NCBI GenBank assembly: GCA_002737115.1
Contig: NSHR01000012.1
Coordinates: forward strand, 1-58,700
Direction: 5' to 3'
DNA length: 58,700 nt
DNA from: Gemmatimonadota bacterium
GTDB lineage: Bacteria; Gemmatimonadota; Gemmatimonadetes; Gemmatimonadales; Gemmatimonadaceae
A model generated the notes under the pieces. It searched no databases. It worked only from the letters and a program-made list of their open reading frames with translations, and had not been told where the DNA came from. Both the position numbers and the translations under genes were made by a program. Positions 41,592 through 50,463 of the stretch are shown in pieces. How positions within the stretch are numbered: position 1 is the stretch's first letter; each line of letters opens with the position of its first letter.

Positions 41592-41771
41592 CTAGAACTC
41601 TCGGCGCTTCATTTCCTTAAAAATGTCTTCGGCCTCAGAGCCCTCGAGCGGTTCGGTTTTGCCGCGGGTTGCTTCGAGCGTGGGGTCGAACAGGCTGCGG
41701 GAGGGCTTCTTCTGCTGCGACGCCTTGGCGGCCGTCTTCTTGAGTAAGGCCTTGAGCTGCGAATCCTTCAT
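41592..41771 (-). CDS. Short basic/acidic protein (59 aa)
   Basis: MKDSQLKALLKKTAAKASQ begins a lysine-rich helix, followed by a proline-containing linker and an acidic-basic end EGSEAEDIFKEMKRREF. GGAG is visible upstream of the ATG at 41771. Codon use fits the region. Its small, highly charged composition suggests a nucleic-acid-binding or regulatory role, but no family is recognised. Confidence 0.5.
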   Translation of the reverse strand: MKDSQLKALLKKTAAKASQQKKPSRSLFDPTLEATRGKTEPLEGSEAEDIFKEMKRREF

Positions 41772-41860
41772 GAGCACTCCGGTTGGGGGCTCCTTGATGT
41801 TGCCGGTGCCGACGTCCCCTGTAAAGGCCGCGCCGCAGACTCAGGCAACGTCCGCGTCGG

Positions 41861-42886
41861 TTACGGTGTGGAGGGCGGGAGGTCAAGCAGGCCGCGAATC
41901 GCGTCGATCACGGCGCGACCGGCGGCTTTGTACGGCGTCATCGCTTCGAAGTGTCCGTCGCCGACAATCGTGACAACGCGCGCCTTGTCGCCGCGGGCGG
42001 TGGCGGCGGTCACGTAGGCCTCGCGCACGGCGACGGGCGCGATGAAATCGCGATCGCCGGCGATGTGCACGGACGGCACGCCCAGCGGCAGTCGCTCGAT
42101 CGGCGACGCGTCGCGGAGACGCGCGGGCACGCTGTCGGGAAGGCCGCCCAGTAATGATTCCACGGCGGGATTGCCGCAGGTGTTGCGCTCGCGGCCGTAG
42201 AATTCGCGAAGATCCGCGATGCCCCCCACGGACACCACGCCGCGCACGGGCATCGGTGTGCCGCCGAAGAGCGGGCTGGCACGATCGAGCGAGTGGCGCG
42301 ATGCGAGCCACAGCGCGAGCTGTCCACCGGCCGAATGGCCGGCGAGCACGATGCGGGCGGTGTCGATGGGATAGAGCGCGGCGAGCGTGCGGACGTAGTC
42401 GGCCCCGTCGGCGACGTCGCGGAACGTGCCGGTCCAGCCGCCGCCGGGATTATTGTAGCGCCGGTACTCGACGTTCCAGGTGGCGACCCCCGACAGCGCG
42501 AGGGCGTCGGCCAACGGCGCGCTGTTTCGAATCGAGGCATATGGCGAGTACCAGCAGCCGCCATGAATAATGATGGCGATCGGGGCGCGGTTGCTGTTCG
42601 ACGCGCCGGCGGGGAGCCGGAGCTCGCCGAACTGCAGTGAGTCCCGTCCGTAGGCAATGCGCACGCCGGCATCGCGCAGCGTGACCGTGTCCACATCGCC
42701 GGCCCGCATCAGGCGCGGTGCGGGCGTCCCCGGCGCCGCACCACCCTGCGCGGCGGCGGTTCCCGGGGCGAGGGACGCCGACGCCGTGAGCATCACGACG
42801 GTCGCGTGTAGGAATGCAGGGCGTAGGAAGGCAGCGCGCAGGAATGCAGCGCGTCGGGGCGTGCAAAAAGGCGTGGGAGTCGGCAT
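41861..42886 (-). CDS. Exported alpha/beta hydrolase (esterase/acylamidase type)
   Basis: 341 aa. A signal peptide is preceded by a short tandem repeat in the leader (RAAFLRPAFL, encoded by near-identical 15-nt units). The oxyanion-hole HGGCW and the nucleophile elbow GHSAGG, with HIAGDRDFIAPV (acid) and VGDGHFE (His) near the end, are all present, so it is a catalytically complete hydrolase of the BD-FAE/kynurenine-formamidase-like group. The substrate is probably an ester or small amide. Confidence 0.85.
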   Translation of the reverse strand: MPTPTPFCTPRRAAFLRAAFLRPAFLHATVVMLTASASLAPGTAAAQGGAAPGTPAPRLMRAGDVDTVTLRDAGVRIAYGRDSLQFGELRLPAGASNSNRAPIAIIIHGGCWYSPYASIRNSAPLADALALSGVATWNVEYRRYNNPGGGWTGTFRDVADGADYVRTLAALYPIDTARIVLAGHSAGGQLALWLASRHSLDRASPLFGGTPMPVRGVVSVGGIADLREFYGRERNTCGNPAVESLLGGLPDSVPARLRDASPIERLPLGVPSVHIAGDRDFIAPVAVREAYVTAATARGDKARVVTIVGDGHFEAMTPYKAAGRAVIDAIRGLLDLPPSTP

Positions 42887-42932
42887 GACGTGAAGCTGGG
42901 GGGCTGAGCGACGGGCGTCCAGTCGACCCGCG

Positions 42933-42977
42933 AACGACGAAGGGCCACCAGCGTCGCGCCGGTGGCCCTTCGTCGTT
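42933..42977 (-). terminator. Long hairpin after the S9 peptidase gene
   Basis: AACGACGAAGGGCCACC and GGTGGCCCTTCGTCGTT form a perfect 17-bp stem around an 11-nt loop, 14 nt past the stop of the minus-strand peptidase gene and before the start of the esterase gene. This is one of the strongest stems in the window. Confidence 0.8.
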
Positions 42978-42991
42978 CTGGCGCGGATCGG

Positions 42992-45622
42992 TTACTTGAT
43001 CTCGCCGTTGCCGCGGTAGTAATCGCCCAGTAGGTGCTCGGCGAAATACTCCATGAGCATGCGCTGATTGTACGGGCCGGTGCCGCGATAGCCGTGCGGC
43101 TCACCGGGGTAGATAAAGAAGTCAAAGCGCTTGTTGGCCTTGATCAGCGCGTTCGCGAGCCGGACAGTGCCGCCCGGATGCACGTTGTTGTCGAGATCAC
43201 CGGTCGCGAGGGCGAGGTTGCCCTTGAGATTGCCGGCCAGATCGTCGTTGGTGGGCACGCGGATGTCGAACTTGATCTTGTCGGCGTTCGTGGAATCCTG
43301 CACCACTTCACGCGCGTTCGCGGCGGCGTTCGCGCCCGGTCCGCCACGACGCGCCGCACCGGTGCCACCGGCCCGCACCGCACCGGCAGCGCTATCGGCC
43401 TTGGCGACGACCTTCACGCCGTGGTTCCACTCGCTCCAGTTCTGGTTGTAGATGTTGTTGTCGTGATTGCCCGATTCCGACCAGCCCACCTTGAAGAAAT
43501 CGTTGTACGGCGGCAACAGCATGGCGGCGGCGGTCATGAAGCCACCACCCGAGTGGCCGAAGATGCCGACCTTGTCGAGATCGATGAACTTGTGGCGCGC
43601 GCCAAGCTGCTCGATCGCGTACTTCTTATCGGCCAGCGCATAGTCGCGCATGTTGCCGTAGCCGTAGCGATGGTACGCGAGCGAGCGGAGGGGGCTGCCG
43701 CCACGATGGCCGACTTCGATCACGATGAAGCCGAGCTGCGCGAGCTGCATGAGCGGGCCGCGCACACTGAAGCCGGTGGTCGTGCCTTCGGTCTGCGGGC
43801 CGGGATACACGTACGTGATGATCGGATACTTCTTCGTGCTGTCGAAGTCGAACGGCTTCCACATGTTGCCGTACAGCTCCGTAACGCCGTCGGCGGCCTT
43901 CACCGAGAACGTCTCGGCGTTCTTGAAGCCGAGTTCTTTCAGCTTGGACAGGTCCATGTCCTCGAGCGTGCTGAGGATGCGGCCCGTGGCGCCGTCACGC
44001 AGCACCGACTTGAAGGGCAGATCCATGCGCGAGAACGAGTCGTAGATGTAGCGCTTGGTGGGCGAGACGATGCTTGGCGTGCCGTTCTCGCCGAGCGTCG
44101 ATGCGTGATGCGCGTTGCCGGCGTCGAGCAAGGTGAAGCCGCTGCCATCGCCATTCACGCGATACAGGTGCGTCTGGTAGAGCTGTTCACCGGCCTCACG
44201 GCCCTGACCCGACACCCACACCTGCTGCGTCGTGGAATCGATCGTGACGATGCTGTTGGCGTTCCACTGTCCGGTGGTGAGCGGACGCTTTTCGCCGCCG
44301 TCGAAGCCGTACACGTAGAACATGCCCCAGCCGGTCTTCTGCGACCACCAGAGGAAATCGCCACCCTGCTTGAGGTACGCGACGTTCTTCGGCTCGAGCG
44401 CGGCGCCTTCGATGGCATCGGTGAGCAGCGTCTTGATGGCGCCGGTGGCCACGTCCACTTCGATGAAGTCGACGGCGCGCTGCGGACGATCGCGACGCAT
44501 CACGCGCACTTTGTCACCGTTCACGGGCCAGTGCACATTCATCAGCGACTGGTCCTTCCACTTGGCCACGTTGATCTGCTTCACCGCCTTCTCGCCGCGA
44601 CGGAAGGTCCACAGTTCGCTGCGCGTGACGTCTTCTTCGCCGGGCATCGTGTACTTGTAGTGGATCAGCACGGGGCGCGGCTGGGCGAGCACGTTCACGA
44701 GGAACAGATCCTTCACCTTGCGTTGGTCGCGGCGCACGAACGAGAACGACTTGCCGTCGGGTGACCACGTCACGTTCGGGCGGATGCGCTGATCGCGGTT
44801 GCTCGCGTCGTCGCTGTCATCCTGGTCACCGTCGGTCTGCTGTCCGCCCCCGGAGAGCGCGGCGAGCTGGCGCGCGTTCTCCGTGGTGTCACGGTAGCCG
44901 AAGGAGTAGTCGATGGCGCCGTCGGTGCTGATCTGCACCGTGTCGTTGCTGCTCTTCTCCACGAGGTAGAGATTGTGCATGCGGGCGAACACGAACGCCG
45001 AGCTGTCCTTGTTGTAGTTGCGGAACTCGCCGCGGGCACCGCCGCCGCCCTGTCCGCCACCACCACCGCCCTGCGTGTTGAGCTCTTCGTCGACTGGCGG
45101 GGGCGCGTTGCGCACCACGCGGCCGTTCGACTTCAGCGTTTCCGTGGCCAGCGTCCATTCGTACCGCACGGTGTCCACGGTGAAGCGGAACGCCTTGTGG
45201 CTCTTGAGGAACGTGATGGCCTGGAAGGGCAGGTTGGTGGCGTCGTACGGCTTCTTGCTGAGCAACGTAAGCTGCTCGGCGAGCTTGGCCGGATCGAACA
45301 GCAACCGCTTGGTGCCGCCGGTGGGTGAGGGCACGAACAGCATGAAGCGATTGCCGTTGCGATCCTTCCAGTTGTAGTACATCGAGTCCGTCTTCCCGAG
45401 AAAGCGGGGCTGCACGGCCTGCGTGTAGGTGATGGCGCGGAGCGCGGTGGTGCTGAAGCGATTGGCGAGCGTCCAGTTGCCCTTGTTGGCGCGACCTTCG
45501 TCGGCTTGGGTGGCCTGGGGGCCAAGCTGCGCCTGCGCGGTGCTCCCGCTGGCGGCGCTACTGGCGGCCAGCAACACGAGCGTGCTGGCCCATCGTCCGA
45601 AACGGCGCATTTGGTGAACCAT
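42992..45622 (-). CDS. Exported prolyl oligopeptidase / dipeptidyl peptidase IV-like S9 protease
   Basis: 876 aa. A signal peptide precedes a beta-propeller region (about 60-560) and an S9 catalytic domain with nucleophile GHSGGG, Asp in the TGDLDNNVHPG segment and His in YPGEPHGYRG. Such enzymes remove dipeptides from peptides at the cell surface. A glycine-rich insert (GGGGGGQGGGGARG, about residue 190) and a low-complexity stretch before the catalytic domain (AAGAVRAGGTGAARRGGPG) are unusual. Its neighbours, an exported esterase and a PHP hydrolase, suggest a general nutrient-scavenging role. Confidence 0.9.
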   Translation of the reverse strand: MVHQMRRFGRWASTLVLLAASSAASGSTAQAQLGPQATQADEGRANKGNWTLANRFSTTALRAITYTQAVQPRFLGKTDSMYYNWKDRNGNRFMLFVPSPTGGTKRLLFDPAKLAEQLTLLSKKPYDATNLPFQAITFLKSHKAFRFTVDTVRYEWTLATETLKSNGRVVRNAPPPVDEELNTQGGGGGGQGGGGARGEFRNYNKDSSAFVFARMHNLYLVEKSSNDTVQISTDGAIDYSFGYRDTTENARQLAALSGGGQQTDGDQDDSDDASNRDQRIRPNVTWSPDGKSFSFVRRDQRKVKDLFLVNVLAQPRPVLIHYKYTMPGEEDVTRSELWTFRRGEKAVKQINVAKWKDQSLMNVHWPVNGDKVRVMRRDRPQRAVDFIEVDVATGAIKTLLTDAIEGAALEPKNVAYLKQGGDFLWWSQKTGWGMFYVYGFDGGEKRPLTTGQWNANSIVTIDSTTQQVWVSGQGREAGEQLYQTHLYRVNGDGSGFTLLDAGNAHHASTLGENGTPSIVSPTKRYIYDSFSRMDLPFKSVLRDGATGRILSTLEDMDLSKLKELGFKNAETFSVKAADGVTELYGNMWKPFDFDSTKKYPIITYVYPGPQTEGTTTGFSVRGPLMQLAQLGFIVIEVGHRGGSPLRSLAYHRYGYGNMRDYALADKKYAIEQLGARHKFIDLDKVGIFGHSGGGFMTAAAMLLPPYNDFFKVGWSESGNHDNNIYNQNWSEWNHGVKVVAKADSAAGAVRAGGTGAARRGGPGANAAANAREVVQDSTNADKIKFDIRVPTNDDLAGNLKGNLALATGDLDNNVHPGGTVRLANALIKANKRFDFFIYPGEPHGYRGTGPYNQRMLMEYFAEHLLGDYYRGNGEIK

Positions 45623-45765
45623 GTCCTTCTCCCTCCGGAGGGCGAGAATGGCGGCGCCACGAGACGGGCCGCCAACGAGAGATTTACTCTCCGGAGCCGA
45701 CCGCCGTTGAGCCCGCAGCCGGAAAATCGTGGAGGGAGGGCGCTTGGGCTGGGGCGAAGGCCGGG

Positions 45766-46806
45766 TTAGGGCGCGGCGAGCTCCCGGTACCGGGTGGTGA
45801 AGACCGGCTGAAGCCAGGCCGTGGCGCCGCTGGAATCGACCACACGCACCCGCACGTACGTCTCGGTGCCACGGAGGCGATAGGACGGCGTGAGCGTGTG
45901 GTCGGTGGCGAGGAGCTTGCCGTTGGCGCCGACGAATTGCGTGGTGTACTTGAAGTCACCGGTCCGCGTGATCGTGAGCGAGACGGCGGTTGGTGTGACG
46001 GCGATCTCGGCGACCACCGGGCCGGTGCTGGCGTAAAAACGGCCCTCGTCGAGCGCGGTGACGATCTCCCGCGCGTCGCGCGAGCGGGCCCGCACCACCA
46101 CCCACCCGCGTCCCGGGTTGGCGCGGCCCTTGGCGAACTCGCCCTGGAAGTGGTGCGCGTCATCGACGGCGATGCCGTAGATCTTCTTGCCGCGCGTGAG
46201 GATGGCGTCCCAGGCGTCTTCCATACCGGGCCAGTCGCCGCCGCCGATGTTGTGCACCGTGGGATGCCCGTTAAAGATCTCGAGCAGCCGGTCATTCTTC
46301 ACGCGGAAGAGCGTGGCCGTGTCGATGCTCCAGAGAAAATTCGGATGGTTGATGTGCGGGACCGCGCGTTCGGCGCGAATGGCATCGACGGTTTTCTGCA
46401 CTGTGCCCAACAGGCTCGTGTCGCGCGGCGCGGCAATGACGCGGGTGATGCCCAACGCGTTTACGTGGACCGCTGCCTTCTGAAAGCCGGTCGTGACTTC
46501 TTCACCGGGTATCAGCAGAAAGGACGAGTCCATCAACGACGCTAGGGTGGCCGGATCGGTGAAGACGTTGTGATCGGAGAGCACCAGAAAGTCGTACTTC
46601 CGGCGCTTGTACCAGCGCACCACCTCGTCAGGGGCGGTGTCGCCGTCGGAGTTAGTGGTGTGGGTGTGCGTGTTGCCCTTCAGCCACTGGGCGCCCGGAG
46701 TGGCGGCCGGCACGAGGAAGCGCGCGGGCTGGGCACCGGCCAGGCGGGTCAGTCCGGACAGCACGAGGGCCAACGCGATCGCGCGCGGCATGGTGAGGAG
46801 AGTCAT
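45766..46806 (-). CDS. PHP-domain (CehA/McbA-type) metallohydrolase, exported
   Basis: About 346 aa from ATG 46806. A signal peptide is followed by the PHP metal ligands: NTHTHTTNSDG (HxH), FLVLSDHNVF, the HPNF and GIAVDDAHHF segments. These bind two or three metals and hydrolyse phospho- or carboxyl esters. The C-terminal part is beta-rich. Longer in-frame starts lie far upstream, antisense to the LTD lipoprotein gene, and are rejected. It is divergent from that lipoprotein gene; no clear promoter was resolved in the 135-nt gap. Confidence 0.85.
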   Translation of the reverse strand: MTLLTMPRAIALALVLSGLTRLAGAQPARFLVPAATPGAQWLKGNTHTHTTNSDGDTAPDEVVRWYKRRKYDFLVLSDHNVFTDPATLASLMDSSFLLIPGEEVTTGFQKAAVHVNALGITRVIAAPRDTSLLGTVQKTVDAIRAERAVPHINHPNFLWSIDTATLFRVKNDRLLEIFNGHPTVHNIGGGDWPGMEDAWDAILTRGKKIYGIAVDDAHHFQGEFAKGRANPGRGWVVVRARSRDAREIVTALDEGRFYASTGPVVAEIAVTPTAVSLTITRTGDFKYTTQFVGANGKLLATDHTLTPSYRLRGTETYVRVRVVDSSGATAWLQPVFTTRYRELAAP

Positions 46807-46941
46807 GCGGCGAATAGTGCCACGCAGGGCGCGCGCCCACGCGCCGGTTACGTCTTCGTGACGACGACGAGAGGAAACGGTGACGCGGCCGTCGGACGTT
46901 TGGAAAATTGATTGTAATACTCCCTTTTCGAGCCCGTCTCT

Positions 46942-49686
46942 ATGTCCGTTCCGCATCGCATCCGTTGCCTCATCGCGCCGCTGATGATCGTGCTTGGCGT
47001 TGCCGCCTGTACGGATTCCAGTGAGCCGCCGCAGCTCACGCAGCTGACGCTGTCGGTTCCCTCCACGACGGTGGTGACGGGACAAACGGTGGCGGTGACG
47101 CCGTTGCCGATCGATCAGTTCGGCGTCAGCATGCCTCCGGCGACGATCGAATGGCGTTCGACCGCCACGTCGATTGCGACGGTGTCGGCGAGTGGGATGC
47201 TCACGGGCATTGCCCCCGGAACGGTCTCGATCGTGGCAACGTCGGGTGCACTCACCAGTCAGCTGCCGATCACGGTGGTGGCCGCGACGCTGACGTCGAT
47301 CACCGTCACCATCGCCACACCAACCCTCCTGCCGGGGCAAGCGGTGCTCGCCACCGCGAGTGGCCTCGATCAGTTGGGTCGTGCGCTGGCAAGCGGTCGG
47401 GTAGCGTGGGTGAGTTCATCGCCCGCCGTCGCCACCGTGGACAGCCTCGGCACTGTGCGCGCCATTGCGCCTGGCACGTCGACGCTGACGGCGTCGGTCG
47501 GCACCATTTCGGCGCAGCGCACCATCACCGTGACGGCACCGCCGGCGCTTCGTATTACGGAAGTCGAATCGAACGGCGGCACGCCCGGCGATTGGGCGGA
47601 GCTCTACAACCCCACGACCGCGGCGGTGGACATCGCTGGCTGGAGCTTCAAGGACAACGACAACACGCGGACCTTCGCCTTTCCGGCCGGTACTGTGATT
47701 CCGGCCGGCGGATACCACGTCGTAGAGGAAGCGGCCTTCGGTTTCGGACTGGGCGCGGCGGACGAAGCACGGCTGTTCACCCCGTTCGGCGTCTTGGTGG
47801 ACAGCTATGCATGGACCGCGCACGCCGCCACGACGTACGGTCGATGCCCGACGCCAACGGGTGCGTTCGTCACGACGGCGGCGTCCACCAAGGGTGCCGC
47901 GAACGACTGCCGCGTGCTGGTGGTCGTGAATGAAGTCGAGTCGAATGGTGGCGTGCCGGGCGATTGGATCGAGTTGTACAACCGCGGTACGACCATCGTG
48001 AATCTTTCGGGGTTCGTGGTCAAGGACAACGACGATACGCGCACCACAACACTCCCTGCCGGCACCACCATCGTGGCGGGCGGATTTCTGGTGATCGAGG
48101 AAGCCCAGCTAGGTTTCGGGCTCGGAGCGGCCGACGCCGCGCGACTGTTTGATCCGTCCGGTGCGCTGGTGGACTCGTACACGTGGACGGCGCATGCCAC
48201 GACCACGTACGGGCGCTGCCCAGATGGAACCGGCCCCTTCTCAACGACAGCGTTCGCGACGAAGGCCGCGGCGAATGATTGCCGGTCGGCCATTCGCATC
48301 AACGAAGTGGAATCGAACGGTGGCACGCCGGGCGATTGGATTGAGTTGTACAACGCCGGTTCCACCGTGGTGGACCTGTCGAACTTCCTCGTGAAGGACA
48401 ACGACGACACGCGCACCACGCGCTTGCCGGCTGGCACGACAATCGCGCCGGGCGGGTACTACGTGATCGAGGAAGATGTGCTCGGCTTCGGGCTTGGCGC
48501 GGGCGACGCGGCGCGCGTGTACGATGCGAACGGCACGCTGCTCGATGCGTACACCTGGACGGCGCACGCGGCCATCACCTACGCCCGCTGCCCGAACGGC
48601 ACCGGCGACTTTGCCGACGCGACAACCTCAACCAAAGGCGCGGCGAACAGCTGTGCGCCGGTGTCGGGGCCGACCACCTCGCCGTGGCCCGGCAGTGATG
48701 ACGTGCAGACGGTAGACGGCACGGCGGTGTTCGGCGGCAACTTGAGCGGCCTCACCTACGAGGTGGCCGGCAGCGGTCAGCCCGCCGTGCTCTGGGCCGC
48801 ACGCAACGGACCCGGAGCGATGTTCCGCCTCGTGTTTAGTGGCGGAATCTGGACGCCCGATGCCACGAACGGGTGGAGCGCGGGCAAGCTGCTGCGCTTT
48901 CCGGACGGACTCGGGGAGCCCGACGCCGAGGGGATCACGATCGTGGCGGGTGCCTCGAGTGGCGGCGTGTACGTAGCGTCCGAACGCAACAACAGTGCGA
49001 ACTCGGTGAGCCGGAACAGCATTCTGCGCTTCGACGCGTCCGCCGCGGGCAGCACGCTCACGGCAACGCACGAATGGAACCTCACGGCCGATCTTCCGGC
49101 CGTCGGTGCCAACCTCGGTATCGAAGCGATCACCTGGATACCGGACAGCATGCTGGTGGCGAACGGCTTCTACGACGAATCGAAAGCGCGCGCCTACGCG
49201 CCGGCTGACTATGCGAGTCACGGCACCGGCATCTTCTTCGTGGGGGTCGAGGCCAACGGCATCATCTACGCCTACGCGCTGAACCATGCTACGAACAGTG
49301 CGACGCGCGTGGCGACGATCGTGACCGGCTTCCCGGGCGTCATGGGCATGGAGTATGATCGCGACACCGGCTATCTGTGGGCGACGTGCGATGACGGCTG
49401 TGGTAACACCACGGGCGTGCTGCAGATCGACGTCAGCGTCGGCTCCCTCACGCGCGGTCGCTTTCTCGCCCCGCGGCGCTATGCCCGTCCCTCTACGCTG
49501 CCGAATATCAACAATGAAGGCTTCGCCTTTGCGCCGCAGTCAGCCTGTATGGCCGGGCGGAAGTCGGTGTTCTGGGCCGACGACAGTGAAACCGCCGGGC
49601 ACTCCATTCGCAGCGCGACGATCCCCTGCGCAACGTTCTCTCGCGCGCCGATCAACTTCCAACGCGCGGGTGGTTCGCTGCCCTGA
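46942..49686 (+). CDS. Lipoprotein with BIG2-like domains, three lamin-tail repeats and a beta-propeller
   Basis: 914 aa. The lipobox LGVAAC places Cys 23 as anchor. Two BIG2-like Ig domains (about 30-200) are followed by three lamin-tail domains with an exact 124-residue period (ESNGG motifs near residues 208, 332 and 456), each with (V/I)NEVESNGG, KDNDxTRT and FGLGAxDxAR. The C-terminal third (about 580-905) looks like a beta-propeller or esterase-like domain: GLGEPDAEGITIVAG, GIEAITWIP and GFPGVMGMEYDRDTGYLWA. Lamin-tail domains in bacteria are thought to tether nucleases or phosphoesterases; here the catalytic part is inferred only. Confidence 0.88.
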   Translation: MSVPHRIRCLIAPLMIVLGVAACTDSSEPPQLTQLTLSVPSTTVVTGQTVAVTPLPIDQFGVSMPPATIEWRSTATSIATVSASGMLTGIAPGTVSIVATSGALTSQLPITVVAATLTSITVTIATPTLLPGQAVLATASGLDQLGRALASGRVAWVSSSPAVATVDSLGTVRAIAPGTSTLTASVGTISAQRTITVTAPPALRITEVESNGGTPGDWAELYNPTTAAVDIAGWSFKDNDNTRTFAFPAGTVIPAGGYHVVEEAAFGFGLGAADEARLFTPFGVLVDSYAWTAHAATTYGRCPTPTGAFVTTAASTKGAANDCRVLVVVNEVESNGGVPGDWIELYNRGTTIVNLSGFVVKDNDDTRTTTLPAGTTIVAGGFLVIEEAQLGFGLGAADAARLFDPSGALVDSYTWTAHATTTYGRCPDGTGPFSTTAFATKAAANDCRSAIRINEVESNGGTPGDWIELYNAGSTVVDLSNFLVKDNDDTRTTRLPAGTTIAPGGYYVIEEDVLGFGLGAGDAARVYDANGTLLDAYTWTAHAAITYARCPNGTGDFADATTSTKGAANSCAPVSGPTTSPWPGSDDVQTVDGTAVFGGNLSGLTYEVAGSGQPAVLWAARNGPGAMFRLVFSGGIWTPDATNGWSAGKLLRFPDGLGEPDAEGITIVAGASSGGVYVASERNNSANSVSRNSILRFDASAAGSTLTATHEWNLTADLPAVGANLGIEAITWIPDSMLVANGFYDESKARAYAPADYASHGTGIFFVGVEANGIIYAYALNHATNSATRVATIVTGFPGVMGMEYDRDTGYLWATCDDGCGNTTGVLQIDVSVGSLTRGRFLAPRRYARPSTLPNINNEGFAFAPQSACMAGRKSVFWADDSETAGHSIRSATIPCATFSRAPINFQRAGGSLP
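47551..48666 (+). repeat. Three tandem 372-bp LTD units
   Basis: The lamin-tail repeat starts recur at 47551, 47923 and 48295 in the same frame, i.e. every 372 nt. Protein and DNA are highly similar (ESNGGxPGD, KDNDDTRTT, GFGLGA). Equal length without indels points to recent duplication or gene conversion. Confidence 0.85.
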
Positions 49687-49771
49687 CCTCGACGACGGCT
49701 GTGGCGCATGCCCGAGCGCGGAGGTAGTGGCGAACGTCACCGCGAGCACGTGCGCGCCGGACGCTACGTTG

Positions 49772-49810
49772 TTGACATTTTCTTGATTTATGGTCATAGT
49801 CATGACTATG
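49772..49810 (+). promoter_or_regulatory. Toxin-antitoxin promoter and operator palindrome
   Basis: TTGACA (49772-49777) and CATAGT (49795-49800) are separated by exactly 17 nt. The latter is the left half of a perfect 16-bp palindrome, CATAGTCATGACTATG (49795-49810). The predicted transcription start falls on the antitoxin ATG at 49808, so the mRNA would have no leader. The antitoxin or complex probably binds the palindrome to autorepress, as in other type II modules. Confidence 0.75.
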
Positions 49811-50038
49811 GTCACTGTATCGAAAAGCGCCCTGAAAGCCCGTATGCTCGAGTTCTTCCGTGAAGTCGAGCGGACGGGTGAGGAGCTGGTGGTTACCAGC
49901 GACGGCGTGCCCGTGCTGAAGGTGGTGCCATTCAGCCAGACCCGCTCGGTCGAGGACGCGTTCGCTGACGTGCGTGGTCAGCTCGCGTGGACGGGTGATA
50001 TCGACGCCCCGACCGATGCCGAGTGGCCCGCGCTGTGA
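49808..50038 (+). CDS. Phd/YefM-type antitoxin
   Basis: 76 aa. The start MVTVSKSALKARMLEFFREV is the usual Phd/YefM N-terminal DNA-binding domain, followed by EELVVTSDGVPVLKVVP and an acidic toxin-binding tail (DAFADVRGQLAWTGDIDAP). The ATG at 49808 fits the family length; ATGs in frame at 49802 and 49790 would overlap the operator and add nothing recognisable. The toxin gene follows after 7 nt. Confidence 0.92.
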   Translation: MVTVSKSALKARMLEFFREVERTGEELVVTSDGVPVLKVVPFSQTRSVEDAFADVRGQLAWTGDIDAPTDAEWPAL

Positions 50039-50045
50039 GCGGCAC

Positions 50046-50438
50046 GTGAGTCGCGTGGTGCTCGACACCTCGGCGCTGCTGTTCTGGACGCTCGCGCCAG
50101 AGCGGCTGTCGGAGCGGGCACGGGTGGCGATCGACGGGGCCACACCGTTCGGCTGGCTGGCGAGCGCGATCTCGCTGTGGGAGATCGGCCTCAAGGTACA
50201 GCGCAACCAACTCTCGCTCGGCGTGACGTTCGCCGAATACGTGCAACGTCTGCAACTCGTGGACGGCTTGGTGTTGGCACCGGTGGATGTGCGCACGTGG
50301 CTGCGCACCCTCGAGTTGGACTGGGCGCATCGCGATCCGGCCGACCGTGTGATCGTGGCGACGGCGGAGTTGCAGTCGTTGCCGTTGGTCACGTCGGATG
50401 CGGAGATGGGTCGATATTACGCGGATGTGGTGTGGTGA
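50046..50438 (+). CDS. PIN-domain RNase toxin (VapC-like)
   Basis: About 130 aa from GTG 50046. Metal-binding acidic residues are present in LDTSALLFW (first Asp), ISLWEIGLK (Glu) and HRDPADRVIVATA (Asp), with a further Asp in VTSDAEMG. This is a PIN RNase; the Phd-type partner is a common alternative to VapB. Likely substrate is a tRNA or rRNA, unknown here. The pair could be a plasmid- or chromosome-maintenance module or a stress element. Confidence 0.92.
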   Translation: MSRVVLDTSALLFWTLAPERLSERARVAIDGATPFGWLASAISLWEIGLKVQRNQLSLGVTFAEYVQRLQLVDGLVLAPVDVRTWLRTLELDWAHRDPADRVIVATAELQSLPLVTSDAEMGRYYADVVW

Positions 50439-50463
50439 TTGCTGTATCGCGTGGAGCGCGTCG

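Noticed and set aside
43034-44764. 576-codon open frame opposite the S9 peptidase
   Set aside because: Antisense to a peptidase with complete catalytic triad; no support for coding.
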